Of a stretch of DNA of 64,000 bases, positions 54,655 to 64,000 are shown piece after piece. The notes under the pieces are model-generated. The model was not told the DNA's origin. It saw only the letters and a list, made by a program, of their open reading frames with translations, and made no database searches. Both the position numbers and the translations under genes were made by a program. Origin of the DNA: Fulvia fulva (Eukaryota > Ascomycota > Dothideomycetes > Mycosphaerellales > Mycosphaerellaceae); NCBI RefSeq assembly GCF_020509005.1, contig NC_063013.1, forward strand, positions 4,030,001-4,094,000. Reading direction: 5' to 3'. The first letter of the stretch is position 1. Each line of letters starts with the position of its first letter.

Positions 54655-55006
54655 GTGAGTTCACTCTTTCTCCTGCTCTCTCACATGCACATATGAATGC
54701 ATGAGCTGCCAGGTACCGGACATGCCTGCGCCACAGCTGCATGGGTGCCTGATCGCGCGTATCTTATCGAGCCCCGCCACCCGCCATCACCGTCACTCCA
54801 GCAGACTTGCAATTGCCTCTATGTTTCTTCACACTTCTCAGCCCTCAGAAATACTTTCGTTGGCATCTGCATTTTCGCGCTGCCGTTTCTGAGGCACCGC
54901 GCATGCACTTTCGACACCACCGCGCAACCTCGCATACCGTCCTTTCCATCGCACATCGCATATCCACCTCGAGTACCATCGAGTCTCAACACACGGCTGA
55001 CCAAAT

Positions 55007-56060
55007 ATGCCGCCAGCATACACTTCTTCGCAGAAGAGCGCTATCGCAGAGTTCAGCAATGTCACACAAGCGGACAAGAGTACCGCCGCGAAGCTTCTCA
55101 AGCAGCATAGCTGGAACGTTGGTGCTGCGGTTAACACGTAAGTACATTTGATTCTGGCGGCGAGCGGAGCGGGCATGAGCGAGCACTTCGAGCGTCATCA
55201 TGGTGTTGTTGGAGGAACAAGGTCGCAAGAAATGCGAATCAGGAGCTAGGCTACAGCAGTACCACATGCCGCGCCTTCGGCCTCGGGTCATCATGTCATG
55301 CCGAGTGCCGCCTATCACTGTGATAAGCAAGCACGGAAAGGTGGTATGAAGGGTCACTGCTAACATGAACTTCATCTCCAGCTTCTTCAACAATCCCTCG
55401 GCAGGTGGAGCCAACTCACTGCGATCATCACTAAGCAAGACGTTCGACCAGTATCGCGACAACCCGAAAGACTCGCCCGATGAGATCACGATCGATGGCA
55501 CCGGCAAGCTTCTTGAAGATGCAGGTATTGCGGTGGACGGTGTCGACTTCTTCATCTTCTCCGAGCTCGTGGCTTCGCCATCAATGGGTACCCTCGCTCG
55601 AGAAGGCTTCGTGGACGGCCTCAGCGACGTAGGCGCAGACACTCCGGCTAAGATCCGCAACATCGTACTACAGCGGCGGTCGGCACTCAATTCTGACCCA
55701 GAGCTGCTCAAGAATGTCTACAACCACGCCTTTCAGCTCGGTCTCCAGGACAGGCAGAAGGCATTACCGGTGGAGATGGCACAGGAGTTCTGGAAGATTC
55801 TCTTCACTGCACCAGCATATCAGTGGCGGACGAACTCATCACCATGGCTAGATTGGTGGTTTGAGTTCTACACGGAGAAGGTCAACAAGGCTGTGAACAA
55901 GGACTTGTGGAAGCAGACATTGAGCTTCGCGAAGGAGACCATGCGAGATGAGTCGCTCAGCTTCTGGACCGACGAAAGCAGTTGGCCGAGTGTCATCGAT
56001 GAGTTCGTGGAGTGGGTGAAGACGCAGAAGAAGACCGGGGACGCCATGGAGATCTCGTAG
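55007..56060 (+). CDS. dcn1: Defective-in-cullin-neddylation protein Dcn1
   Basis: Exon 1 55007-55137 (MPPAYTSSQKSAIAEFSNVT) and exon 2 55382-56060, with a 244-nt intron (GTAAGT..TCCAG), phase 2; 269 residues. The junction gives NVGAAVNT-FFNNPSAGG. Residues 1-45 are a UBA-like domain (LLKQHSWNVGAAVNTFF). The PONY/potentiating-neddylation domain fills the rest (LLEDAGIAVDGVDFFIFSEL, EFWKILFTAPAYQW, WLDWWFEFYTEK, SFWTDESSWPSVIDEFVEWV). An ATG at 55365 reading MNFISS lies inside the intron and is not the start. The intron is several times longer than its neighbours. Known role: E3-like scaffold that speeds Nedd8 transfer to cullins. Confidence 0.92.
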
Positions 56061-56535
56061 AAGAGAGTCGGCTTTCTTCTGATTCACGACCCCTTTGAAC
56101 CAACTACCACCGATCAACGGAAGGCGCCGCCAAGGAGACAAATAATGGCGTAAAGGCACCACCTCGGAAGACGAAGACAACGAAAGAAGCGGAGGCACCG
56201 AAGACACCGGCGAAACCAAAGGCGCCCGAGGCTTCACATGCACCTGGAGAGTCACAAGCGTCGAAGCAGGTGGATGGCCTGAAGCCGCCCAGGCATACTC
56301 GAAAGCACGACTCGCAGTCGCTCAAGAGAGCGTTGCTTCAGCAGATGCAGAGACTTTTGCACAAAGCAGCATGTAGCGTTCAAGCATACAGTTCACGATC
56401 CAACCAAAGAGTCGAATATGAATGTTCCTCGATCAACTCACTCTTTGAAGTATATGTACAGCTTATACTACAGCACTGTTCTTGGGTATCATAACATGAA
56501 CCTTTGGTCCCGCCTTCCCTCCACATCTACTCCCT
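56061..56535. other. 3' region of dcn1 with open Lys/Pro-rich frame
   Basis: 475 bp between dcn1 and lys4, which converge. The frame from about 56099 to 56494 (plus) is open for 131 codons and reads as a Lys/Pro/Ala-rich sequence such as KAPPRKTKTTKEAEAPKT. It has no ATG at its start. It could be chance or a coding remnant (see the finding on Lys-rich segments). Confidence 0.3.
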
Positions 56536-58950
56536 TCAGAGCTTCGACTCACTAGCAATCTGGCTCTGAACCCACTTCTCCAACCCGCCCTTGGCAATGA
56601 TATCCTGAACATTCGGAGGCAGCTCACCAACTTTCTGTGTCCAAGACTCTCCACCCTCACCTTCCTGGATCAGGACGAGACTCCTTTTCACATCCCATGT
56701 GAACGTCCAGCCCGTCCGGACGGTAAGTGGCTTCTCTGCTGGAGTAGCTTGAGGCGCTGGGGGCGGCGAGTCGAGACTTTGGCTGTTCTGTGCGGGTTCT
56801 GTGATGGGTGCTTTGCCTGCTTTGCCAGTCGCTGCGGGTGAAGCGCCATCGAAGGCGGTTCTTAACCTTTCGACGAGTTTGGGGACTTCTACACCCATCA
56901 GGGCGTTGTTGATAGAGTTCCTGCTGAAGATGTTACCGAAACTGCCCGAGACTACGAGTGGTAAGCCCTTTGCTAGGATCGCGGTGGCCGCTTGTTCTCG
57001 TGAGGAACCACAACCGAAGTTATATCCGGAGACGAGAATGTCGCCGGGCTTCGCAATTTTGGCGAATTCCTTGTCGTAGTTCTCCATTACTACTGTGGCC
57101 ATCTTGGCGGGGTCGGAGCTGAAGGCGTCGTCGTAGGTGTATTTGCCCGGGTAGATGGCGTCGGTGTTGACGTTGTCGGCATTGCACCATACTATCTCAC
57201 CGGTGACTTTTTCTGGGAAGCCGGGGAGGATTTCGGTCAGGCCGGTTGAGGTCTCCTCGGCTGGTGAGGAGGACTCCGTGGAGGAGCTTGAGAGCTTCGT
57301 CTCGGCTTGTTCGATGGCAGAGTCTGCTTGCTGGATGATCTTCTCCAATGCATCCTCAATGCTGATCATGCGCTCTTCGTCCTTGACACCATCGCCGTAA
57401 CCGCGGCTTACGCCTGACCAGTTGGCCGGCTTCTCGTACCAACCTGGGCCGGCGATCTTGCCTTGTAGCGCACTGGCTGCGACGACTTCAGGGCTTGCTA
57501 GATATGCTTTGGCATCTGTGCTACCCATGCGGCCTTTGAAGTTTCTGTTACTGGCAGAGATGCCGTTCTCGCCAGGCTCAAGAAGACCCGTGCCGAGACC
57601 GATACATGGACCGCAGCCTGAAGGCAGTGGCTCGGCACCGGCATCGAGCAGAGCCTGCCAGTCGCCCTGCTCTTCTGCGGCCTTCTGCTCTGGCAACGAA
57701 GCTGCAGCAATGTAGAACTTGACACCGTCTGCAATCTTTGGAACTTTGCCATTCACATCTGCCGCGCTCTTAAACACTTTAGCGGCTGCTTCTAGATCAG
57801 ATCGGCGAGAATTTGTGCAAGAGACAAGATATGCCTTCTGGATCTTGATGTCCTGTGCTTCGAGCTCGTTAAGGGGTGTGGCGACCTTGACAGAGTTTGG
57901 ACCAGACACGTATGGGCATAATGTCGACAGATCCAGGAACAGTTCCTTCGCGTATGTGGCGCCCTTGTCAGCACTCAGTGGGTTGGCAAAGAGTTCATCA
58001 AGTCGTTCGTGGTTGAAGCGATCGGTAGTCAGACTTGCGGTTTCGGATGGGGACTTGTACATGCTAGCCTCTGTGGCCTTGAATCGTAGCCAGCCTCTCA
58101 GCACATCGTCGATAGGGAACAAGCCAGACAGCGCTCCCCACTCGGTGGTCATGTTCGCGATTGCCAGCCTGTCGTCAACGGGTAGACTTCGCATCGTGTT
58201 TGTCGATCCAGTAAACTCAATTGCATGGTTGAGCACTTGGTCGTTGTTGAACAGACCAGCGAGCGCAACAATCACGTCCTTGCCCGTTACACCTTCCGGG
58301 AGAATACCAGTCAAGGTGACGTTGGCAATAGGAGGAATCTGCCACCATGTTCGTCCAGTTGCCCAGATACTCGCAGCATCCGTCCGCACGACCGGTGTAC
58401 CCAAGCAGCCTACGCCACCATACATGTTCGAATGACTGTCACTCGCGACTGCCATGGTACCAGGCCAAGCATAACCCTCCTCAACCATAATCTGATGTCC
58501 AATGCCACGACCAGCCGGGTAAAAGTCGACGCCCTGCTTCTTCGCGAAGCCCTCGATCTGCTCGTACTTCTTGAGGTTCTTCTCGCTCCTGTTCTGGACA
58601 TCGTGGTCAAGGGCCATGACGATTTGCTTGGGATCGTGGACCTTGGTTGCGCCAATGCTCATGAACTTGGTCGCGACAGGCCAGGAGTTGTCGTGGGTCA
58701 TGCATTGCTGCGGCGATAGCGTCACGTAGTCGCCGGCCTTGACGAACTTGCCGTCGGGGAGTGCTTGGGAGTATCGTTGAACAATCTTCTCCGTCAACGT
58801 CTGTGGTGTTGTGGGTGTAGACTTGGCGCTGTGCAGGATGTCTGCGGGAGTGTTCTGAAGCTGTGAGGAGAAGGCGTCTGTAAGTTGGGCGAGACGTGTT
58901 GGTCGCGTACTCGAGATGTCGCGTGGGCCATGTTGGAGGGGTGTAGCCAT
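56536..58950 (-). CDS. lys4: Homoaconitase (mitochondrial), lysine biosynthesis
   Basis: Start at ATG 58950 ([11 protein letters not shown]); 804 residues. The in-frame GTG at 59016 is not a likely start, although an unseen upstream exon cannot be excluded. The N-terminus is Arg/Ser/Thr-rich, consistent with a mitochondrial presequence. The [4Fe-4S] ligands are intact: Cys of SCTNSR and the pair of GCGPCIGLG. The [30 protein letters not shown] and [10 protein letters not shown] blocks match fungal homoaconitases; the C-terminal swivel domain ([14 protein letters not shown]) follows a Ser/Glu-rich linker. Known reaction: homocitrate to homoisocitrate in the alpha-aminoadipate pathway. It shares a divergent promoter with ser1. 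Confidence 0.93.
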   Translation of the reverse strand: MATPLQHGPRDISSTRPTRLAQLTDAFSSQLQNTPADILHSAKSTPTTPQTLTEKIVQRYSQALPDGKFVKAGDYVTLSPQQCMTHDNSWPVATKFMSIGATKVHDPKQIVMALDHDVQNRSEKNLKKYEQIEGFAKKQGVDFYPAGRGIGHQIMVEEGYAWPGTMAVASDSHSNMYGGVGCLGTPVVRTDAASIWATGRTWWQIPPIANVTLTGILPEGVTGKDVIVALAGLFNNDQVLNHAIEFTGSTNTMRSLPVDDRLAIANMTTEWGALSGLFPIDDVLRGWLRFKATEASMYKSPSETASLTTDRFNHERLDELFANPLSADKGATYAKELFLDLSTLCPYVSGPNSVKVATPLNELEAQDIKIQKAYLVSCTNSRRSDLEAAAKVFKSAADVNGKVPKIADGVKFYIAAASLPEQKAAEEQGDWQALLDAGAEPLPSGCGPCIGLGTGLLEPGENGISASNRNFKGRMGSTDAKAYLASPEVVAASALQGKIAGPGWYEKPANWSGVSRGYGDGVKDEERMISIEDALEKIIQQADSAIEQAETKLSSSSTESSSPAEETSTGLTEILPGFPEKVTGEIVWCNADNVNTDAIYPGKYTYDDAFSSDPAKMATVVMENYDKEFAKIAKPGDILVSGYNFGCGSSREQAATAILAKGLPLVVSGSFGNIFSRNSINNALMGVEVPKLVERLRTAFDGASPAATGKAGKAPITEPAQNSQSLDSPPPAPQATPAEKPLTVRTGWTFTWDVKRSLVLIQEGEGGESWTQKVGELPPNVQDIIAKGGLEKWVQSQIASESKL

Positions 58951-59099
58951 GGGTAGACTCGTTCGCGAAGCTGCAATGCATGGTGGCGGTTGAAAGACAG
59001 TCTGTTTCGTTGACACGTTGGCATCCGTCTCCTACACTTTCTCCCTTTCGCTACTGATGGATGGTACTTACTGTCCTCGCCAACCTCTGCAGGCTTCGA

Positions 59100-59130
<31 letters not shown>

Positions 59131-59417
59131 TCAATGCCATGACTCCCAGGACGCCGCCAAGTACGATGCAGTGAAGCAGTCCTTGCAGTTGTGTCAGGGG
59201 AACAATGCTCAACAATGACTGTGACTGGCCAATGGCGCGAGAGGTAGAACTAATGAAGCGATGCACAATTTCTGGGATGCCTGCGACTGCCGAGGCCCCG
59301 AGCAGTTGATGACTGCAATGGTTGTGTGCTGCTGCTTGGACAAATGTGAACACGCCCTCTCCTTCTCTTGCTCCCACAAACACACTACACTGCCGTCGAG
59401 ACACATAGCTTTCGAAC
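58951..59417. promoter_or_regulatory. Shared divergent promoter lys4 / ser1
   Basis: 467 bp between the two start codons. It contains five CTGCTC units and, at 59140, TGACTC, the core of the Gcn4/CpcA element TGA(C/G)TCA with the last base differing. Both flanking genes make amino acids, so general amino-acid control is plausible but unproven. Confidence 0.5.
59101..59130. repeat. Microsatellite (CTGCTC)5
   Basis: Five perfect CTGCTC units in the lys4/ser1 promoter, 10 bp from the TGACTC site. Confidence 0.97.
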
Positions 59418-60674
59418 ATGCCTTCAAGAGACTCGATCCACTACTTTGGCGCTGGTCCAGCACCGCTGCCAACCCCAGTGCTCGAGGAAGCATCAAAAGT
59501 CATCTTGAACTACAACGATTCTGGAATCGGCATTACAGAGATCTCGCATCGTTCTGGAGACGCCAATGCCATCTTAGCACGCACGCAGAAGGCGCTTCGT
59601 CAGCTACTCGACATTCCCGAGTCCGATGGCCCAGATGGCTACCAGATCCTCTTCCTCCAAGGTGGAGGTAGCGGTGGTTTCAGCGATGTGGTTTCCAACC
59701 TGGTATCTGTTTGGGTCGCAAACCAGCTCAAGAATGTCGGTGGAGATGAGACCAAGCTGAGAGAGATGGTCGCGAAAAACTTGAAGTTGGACTACTTCGT
59801 CACTGGATCCTGGTCTCTCAAAGCCTCGCAAGAAGCAGCTCGACTTGTAGGAGGCGAACACGTCAACATCGTCACCGACGCCCGCAAGCAAAACGATGGC
59901 AAATTTGGCAAGATCCCGGAACAATCCTCCTGGGCCCCCACCCCAGATGCCGACTCAGTGGCATTAACCTACTACTGCGATAACGAGACCGTCGACGGCG
60001 TCGAGTTCCAAGCCGCACCAGATGGCGCCAACCTCGTAGCAGACATGAGCAGCAACTTCCTCTCCCGCGCCGTAGACGTCAAGAAGCACGCTGTAATCTT
60101 CGGCGGCGCACAGAAGAACATCGGCACAACTGGTATCACAATTTACATCATCTCAAACAAAGTGCTCCCGCCACACGCAGAATACGCAAAGCCAGAGCTG
60201 ATGCGGAAGTTGGGTCTGTCTGTCAGCCCGATCGTTTTCGATTACCCAACCATTGCCAAGAACAACAGTTTGTACAACACCTTGCCAATCTTCGACGTCT
60301 GGATCGCCGGTAAAGTGATGGAGCGACTTCTGGAGCTGCATCCTTCCTCAGGCGGTGCAAGAATCGCAGGCCAGCAGGCTGAGAGTGAGAAGAAGTCGCA
60401 ACTTCTCTACTCCGTTCTTGACAAGAACGAGATCTACCGCGTCGTGCCAGACAAGAGCATTCGCAGCAGAATGAACATTTGCTTCCGGATCAAAGGCGGT
60501 GATGACGATGTTGAGAAGGCTTTCCTCAAAGGTGCTGAGGAACTCGGTCTCAAGGGTTTGAAGGGGCATCGCAGCGTTGGCGGTATCCGTTGCAGCAATT
60601 ACAATGCTGTGCCGGTCGTGGCAGCAGAGAAGTTGGCAATGTACTTGGAGGACTTTGCTGCTAAGCAACCTTGA
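59418..60674 (+). CDS. ser1: Phosphoserine aminotransferase
   Basis: Single exon, 418 residues, starting MPSRDSIHYFGAGPAPLPTP. Diagnostic blocks: FGAGPAPLP, ISHRSGDANAI, FLQGGGSGGFSDVV and the PLP-binding lysine in FGGAQKNIGTTG; the C-terminal GLKGHRSVGGIRCSNYNAV is the usual substrate-binding end. Known reaction: 3-phosphohydroxypyruvate plus glutamate gives phosphoserine plus 2-oxoglutarate, the second step of serine synthesis, in the cytosol. Length is as expected. Divergent with lys4. Confidence 0.95.
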   Translation: MPSRDSIHYFGAGPAPLPTPVLEEASKVILNYNDSGIGITEISHRSGDANAILARTQKALRQLLDIPESDGPDGYQILFLQGGGSGGFSDVVSNLVSVWVANQLKNVGGDETKLREMVAKNLKLDYFVTGSWSLKASQEAARLVGGEHVNIVTDARKQNDGKFGKIPEQSSWAPTPDADSVALTYYCDNETVDGVEFQAAPDGANLVADMSSNFLSRAVDVKKHAVIFGGAQKNIGTTGITIYIISNKVLPPHAEYAKPELMRKLGLSVSPIVFDYPTIAKNNSLYNTLPIFDVWIAGKVMERLLELHPSSGGARIAGQQAESEKKSQLLYSVLDKNEIYRVVPDKSIRSRMNICFRIKGGDDDVEKAFLKGAEELGLKGLKGHRSVGGIRCSNYNAVPVVAAEKLAMYLEDFAAKQP

Positions 60675-60885
60675 GGGCTTGGCTGCCTAAAAAATCGACG
60701 ATTGTGCATTAGCGAGGAGTTGCAAGGGTAGATGGATTCAACATGATGAATAGGGACCAAGAAGGGAAACACGAAGTGGTCAACCACTTGGGATCGAAGA
60801 AATAGAATAGCACACCATGGAAAGGCAGGCCTTGAGGCTCAAAAGTCGTTTGATATTTCTACCTTTTTGATCTCTACACAACCCC

Positions 60886-62686
60886 TTACTCCGTCCTCCC
60901 ATCCCTCCACCCTTCAACAAGCACGACAGGCCCTTTATACACCTTCCTCGCCCTCACCACCCAATCGACCGCCGCAATCACCGCCACAACAACAAACATC
61001 AAAACGCTCCAATTAAAGTCCACCAGACTCGGCTGGTACACATTCGGCCAAAAACACCAGAAAAACGCAAACGTTGAATACGCCAGACCACCAGTATTTA
61101 TCGCCACACCCCATCTCCCCAAACTCCAGCGCGCCTTGGGTAATAGCTCAGGTTGGTATACCCGCCTGTACAGAACGCAGGCGATGGAGACCATGTATGT
61201 TATCATGAGAGAGACTAGGTTGAGTGAGATGATGGCGTTGAAAGCCACGTCAGATCCAAAATTGATTAGACTGAGGAGGAAGGTGACGATGCAGGTTACG
61301 ATCACTGCGTTCGCTGGGACTTCCAGTTTCGGATCCACGTGTGCGATCCATTTGCTGAAGGGTAGACCCTCGTCTCGAGCGAAGGACCAGGTTTGTCGGC
61401 TGGTGCTGAGGTTGTAGGATAGTGTCCCCGCGAAGATGAGGACGATGACGATGGAGCTCAGCGCGTTGACGGCAGGGAGCGAGAATGCGTTACGGAAGAC
61501 GTAGAGGAAAGGGTAGCCTGTTTCGTCGTTGAGAGCGCCGTCAAGGTCCACAACGCTGAAGAGGAAACTGATGAGGAAGACGACGCCGAGCCCGCCGTTC
61601 ATCAGGTACGAACCGATCATGGCGCGGGGGACCGTGACGCCGGCGTCTTTGATCTCTTCGGACATGTGCGCCGCGGCGTCGGAGCAGATGCAGGCGTAGA
61701 CGGCGGAGATTTGACCGACCATGAGGGCGAGACCGATGCTGGACCAGTTGCCGCCGTTGTAGAATTGGGTGAAGACGACTTGGCCAGAATTACGCGGGGC
61801 GAGGACCCAGAGGCAGACGATGATTGTTAGGAAGCCAAAGACGTGGAGGATGAGCATGAGATTTTGGAAGACGGGCATCATGTTACCACCGTAGACATTG
61901 GCGACTAGCACGATGAGGGTGATGGCCCAGACGCACAGAGTGCCTTGCCAGTTTGTTCCACTGTACCCTGGGTTGTTGATGGTAGCCATGCTTTGAATCA
62001 AGGTCCCAACCAAGAACGGTCCTGACGCAGTGCCAGCTTGCCACGAGAGTGTGCTCATCCAGCCAGTGAAGTAGGACAGCAGCTTCTGGTACTTTGGCGG
62101 CGCAAATTCGCTGACCCAATGGTATTGACCGCCAGAGGTTGGTGCCATGCTTGCCATCTCTGCAAGAGACACGACCACAAGCGAGAAGCCAGAGAAGGTC
62201 CAGACATAGCTCCAGAGAAGACCTGCTAATCCTCCCGAATACATTCCCTGGTACGAGGCAGCCAGTAGCACTTCCCAAGTACCCTGCAAGATCACCGTAA
62301 AGGCGATTGTAGACAATGGACGAAAGTCTAAAGTAGAGTATGTTAGCCCACGTATCTCAAACGAAGGGGGCAGAAGCCATGAGCATCCTGGGTGTGTCTC
62401 ATGTATCTCATAAAGGTTTCTGTGCCCGCTTACTTCTTCTCAGCTCCTGCTTCTTGCCCATGCGCTTCATGTCCTTCCGGTCAAACTGCGTAAAGTCCTT
62501 GTCCTCCTGGCGCGACGGCTTCCGCTCCGTCTTGAGGTGTCCATGGTAGTCGTCATCGTGGCACTCTCCGTCTTCAATGCGATCGAAGTCGGTGAGGTTG
62601 CGCGATCCAGTCGAGATGTGTGTCGTCTTGGCAGCAGTATCGACAGGCGCGCCGGCAGTCGGCGACGAGGAGGACGACGAGGCCAT
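60886..62686 (-). CDS. APC-family amino acid/choline/GABA permease
   Basis: Exon 1 62686-62434 (MASSSSSSPTAGAPVDTA) and exon 2 62327-60886, with a 106-nt intron (GTAAGC..TTTAG), phase 1; 564 residues. The junction reads KKQELRRNFRPLSTIAFTVI, the classic N-terminal signature of the UGA4/HNM1-like permeases, followed by twelve helices. GGLAGLLWSYVWTFSGFSLV, SLAEMASMAPTSGGQYHWVS and FTGWMSTLSWQAGTASG are family blocks. The C-terminal tail is short. Known role: proton- or Na+-independent uptake of GABA, choline or amino acids at the plasma membrane. The specific substrate cannot be assigned. The N-terminus is serine-rich. Confidence 0.9.
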
Positions 62687-63217
62687 GCGTCAAAAGTAAG
62701 TACACACGGGGTGAAGAGAAGAGCGAAGTCGTACAGAAGAGAAGCACCCAATACCTAGCGTCTGCTGTATCGCTGTGCCACTGTGCCACTGGGACACTAC
62801 TGCACGTGTTGTCTGCCAATGCCATAGGGCCGGTGGGACTGCTCTTGTCAGCAGCTTGCAGTGGAGCTGTACTCGAGAGAGGGTTAGAGGCAGGCCATGC
62901 GCAAGCCACTACGCCAGCCACGGGTGTGATGCGATTGGGTGGGTGAGATGCATTACAGACTTACAGGACTGTATGCAGCGGCGGAAGCGTGCAGCACTGC
63001 AGGTGGTGTCGGCACACGAATGGCGTGCGCCACCGGTCTTGGAACTTAGGCGATATCCGGTGGTCTGTGCCTCTCGGTCCAGATTTCTTTTCGAGATGAA
63101 CACCCGTCCGTCTGATGGAATGACAACGACAACCTTGAAGTAATCGCCAACATCGCAACGCTCAGCAAAGTCGAAGTATAGATTATATCCGACAAGGCCA
63201 ATCAATCCACATGCAAC
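62687..63217. promoter_or_regulatory. Divergent intergenic region permease / WD40 gene
   Basis: 531 bp with both promoters. Open frames here run across several frames without motifs; no gene seen. Confidence 0.5.
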
Positions 63218-64000
63218 ATGTCACGTTCAAATCATGTCGGCCACTTCTTCCAGACCACCGATTCTCTAGCCGCAACAGAACGCAAGACTGCAAAGGCTAA
63301 GAACAAGCATGGCAAACCGATCAAGCTCTCCTCCAAAGTCCTCGCCGTCATACCAGCATCAACTGCCTCCGTGCTGGTAGCAGAGGCAGCAGGAGACGTC
63401 AAGAAGGTGGCCTTGGATGTGTGTGAGTCGGTTCCAGATTGAGGATTGCATACATGCTGACAGCTGTACAGTCTGAGACGATAGAACGGCAATTCAACTC
63501 CGGCACAGCACCTCTCACCTGCCTAGCCACAGACCCAACAACCGACACAATATACGCCGGATCCTGGGACAAGACCATCTACGCCATCAACAAGCGCGAC
63601 AACAGCACAAAGCAATTGACGAGCCATACCGACTTCGTCAAATGCCTAGCCATCGCCCATCTCGACAGCCAACCCATTCTGATATCCGGCAGCTCAGACG
63701 CCACCATCATCATCTGGGACATCTCTCCCTCCAACTTCGGCAAAGTCCTCCACAAACTCAAAGGTCACGCGAAGGCCCTGCAAGACTTTGCCATCGATCC
63801 GCATGAGGAGTCTCAATCATCACGCTCAATCACTCTCTTCAGCGCCAGCAGTGACCGGGAGATCAGACGTTGGCAGATCAGCCGCGCTTCCGCATACGAG
63901 CTGCCCGAATCACTCGAGAAGCCAATACTGGCCCAGGACACGAGCGTATATAAGCTACGCTTCGACTCGGATGGAGATCTGTGGACTGCTTCCGCCGACA
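63218..64000 (+). CDS. WD40-repeat protein (truncated by window end)
   Basis: Exon 1 63218-63418 (MSRSNHVGHFFQTTDSLAAT) and exon 2 from 63472, still open at 64000. The 53-nt intron is GTGTGT..TACAG, phase 0, joining VKKVALD to SETIERQF. WD-type repeats are visible: LTCLATDPTTDTIYAGSWDK then TIYAI, KCLAIAHLDSQPILISGSSD then IIIWD, and LFSASSDREIRRWQI. A fourth repeat begins at the edge. WD40 propellers are interaction platforms; the specific partner cannot be told from this fragment. At least 243 residues are encoded here. Confidence 0.85.

Noticed and set aside
55365..55381. ATG at 55365 as the dcn1 start (MNFISS)
   Set aside because: It lies in the intron; splicing from 55137 gives the UBA-like N-terminus expected for Dcn1.
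58951..59016. GTG at 59016 as the lys4 start
   Set aside because: GTG is not a usual nuclear start in fungi; the first in-frame ATG is 58950.

Overview
The window is nuclear DNA of a filamentous ascomycete (Pezizomycotina). It is gene-dense, both strands are used evenly, and most genes have 0-3 introns of about 45-110 nt with GT..AG ends and CTAAC/CTGAC-like branch sites. The content is typical of filamentous fungi: palH, atg27, dcn1, a FEX fluoride exporter, a Zn2Cys6 regulator, an asco-type laccase and a CE5 cutinase-like esterase. Placement in Dothideomycetes (Mycosphaerella-type) is an impression from protein style and not a demonstrated result.

Layout. 0.2-8.8 kb: alpha-arrestin, Na+/H+ antiporter Nha1 and tRNA thiolation factor Ncs2. 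9-16.4 kb: a small secreted glycoprotein hidden by two introns, a laccase, a tandem-repeat patch and a DENND11/Anr2-type protein. 16.6-22.4 kb: an unrecognised protein with an internal Trp-containing repeat, a coiled-coil protein and a cutinase-like esterase. 22.6-28 kb: a DUF1772-like membrane protein, a sparse 2.2-kb stretch and a Zn2Cys6 regulator. 28.8-33.3 kb: a DHCR7-type sterol delta7-reductase, a small ABM monooxygenase, Mis12/Mtw1, and an EBP-type sterol delta8-delta7 isomerase. 33.7-43 kb: RING protein, Atg27, aquaporin, ZNF511-like zinc finger and an Est1/SMG7-like protein. 43.4-51.3 kb: bacterial-style uracil phosphoribosyltransferase, FEX, an alpha/beta hydrolase and PalH. 51.8-64 kb: sorting nexin Mvp1, Dcn1, homoaconitase Lys4, phosphoserine aminotransferase, an APC permease and the start of a WD40 protein cut by the window edge.

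Most genes are independent housekeeping genes. Three groupings deserve attention. First, the DHCR7-type reductase and the EBP-type isomerase lie within 4.5 kb; both are animal/plant-type sterol enzymes. Second, lys4 and ser1 are divergent across one promoter. Third, the cutinase-like gene and a Zn2Cys6 regulator are about 3 kb apart.

Splice coordinates were worked out by eye from reading frame, splice consensus and family resemblance. Family assignments rest on remembered motifs and not on database searches. I saw no rRNA, tRNA, CRISPR array or intact transposon.
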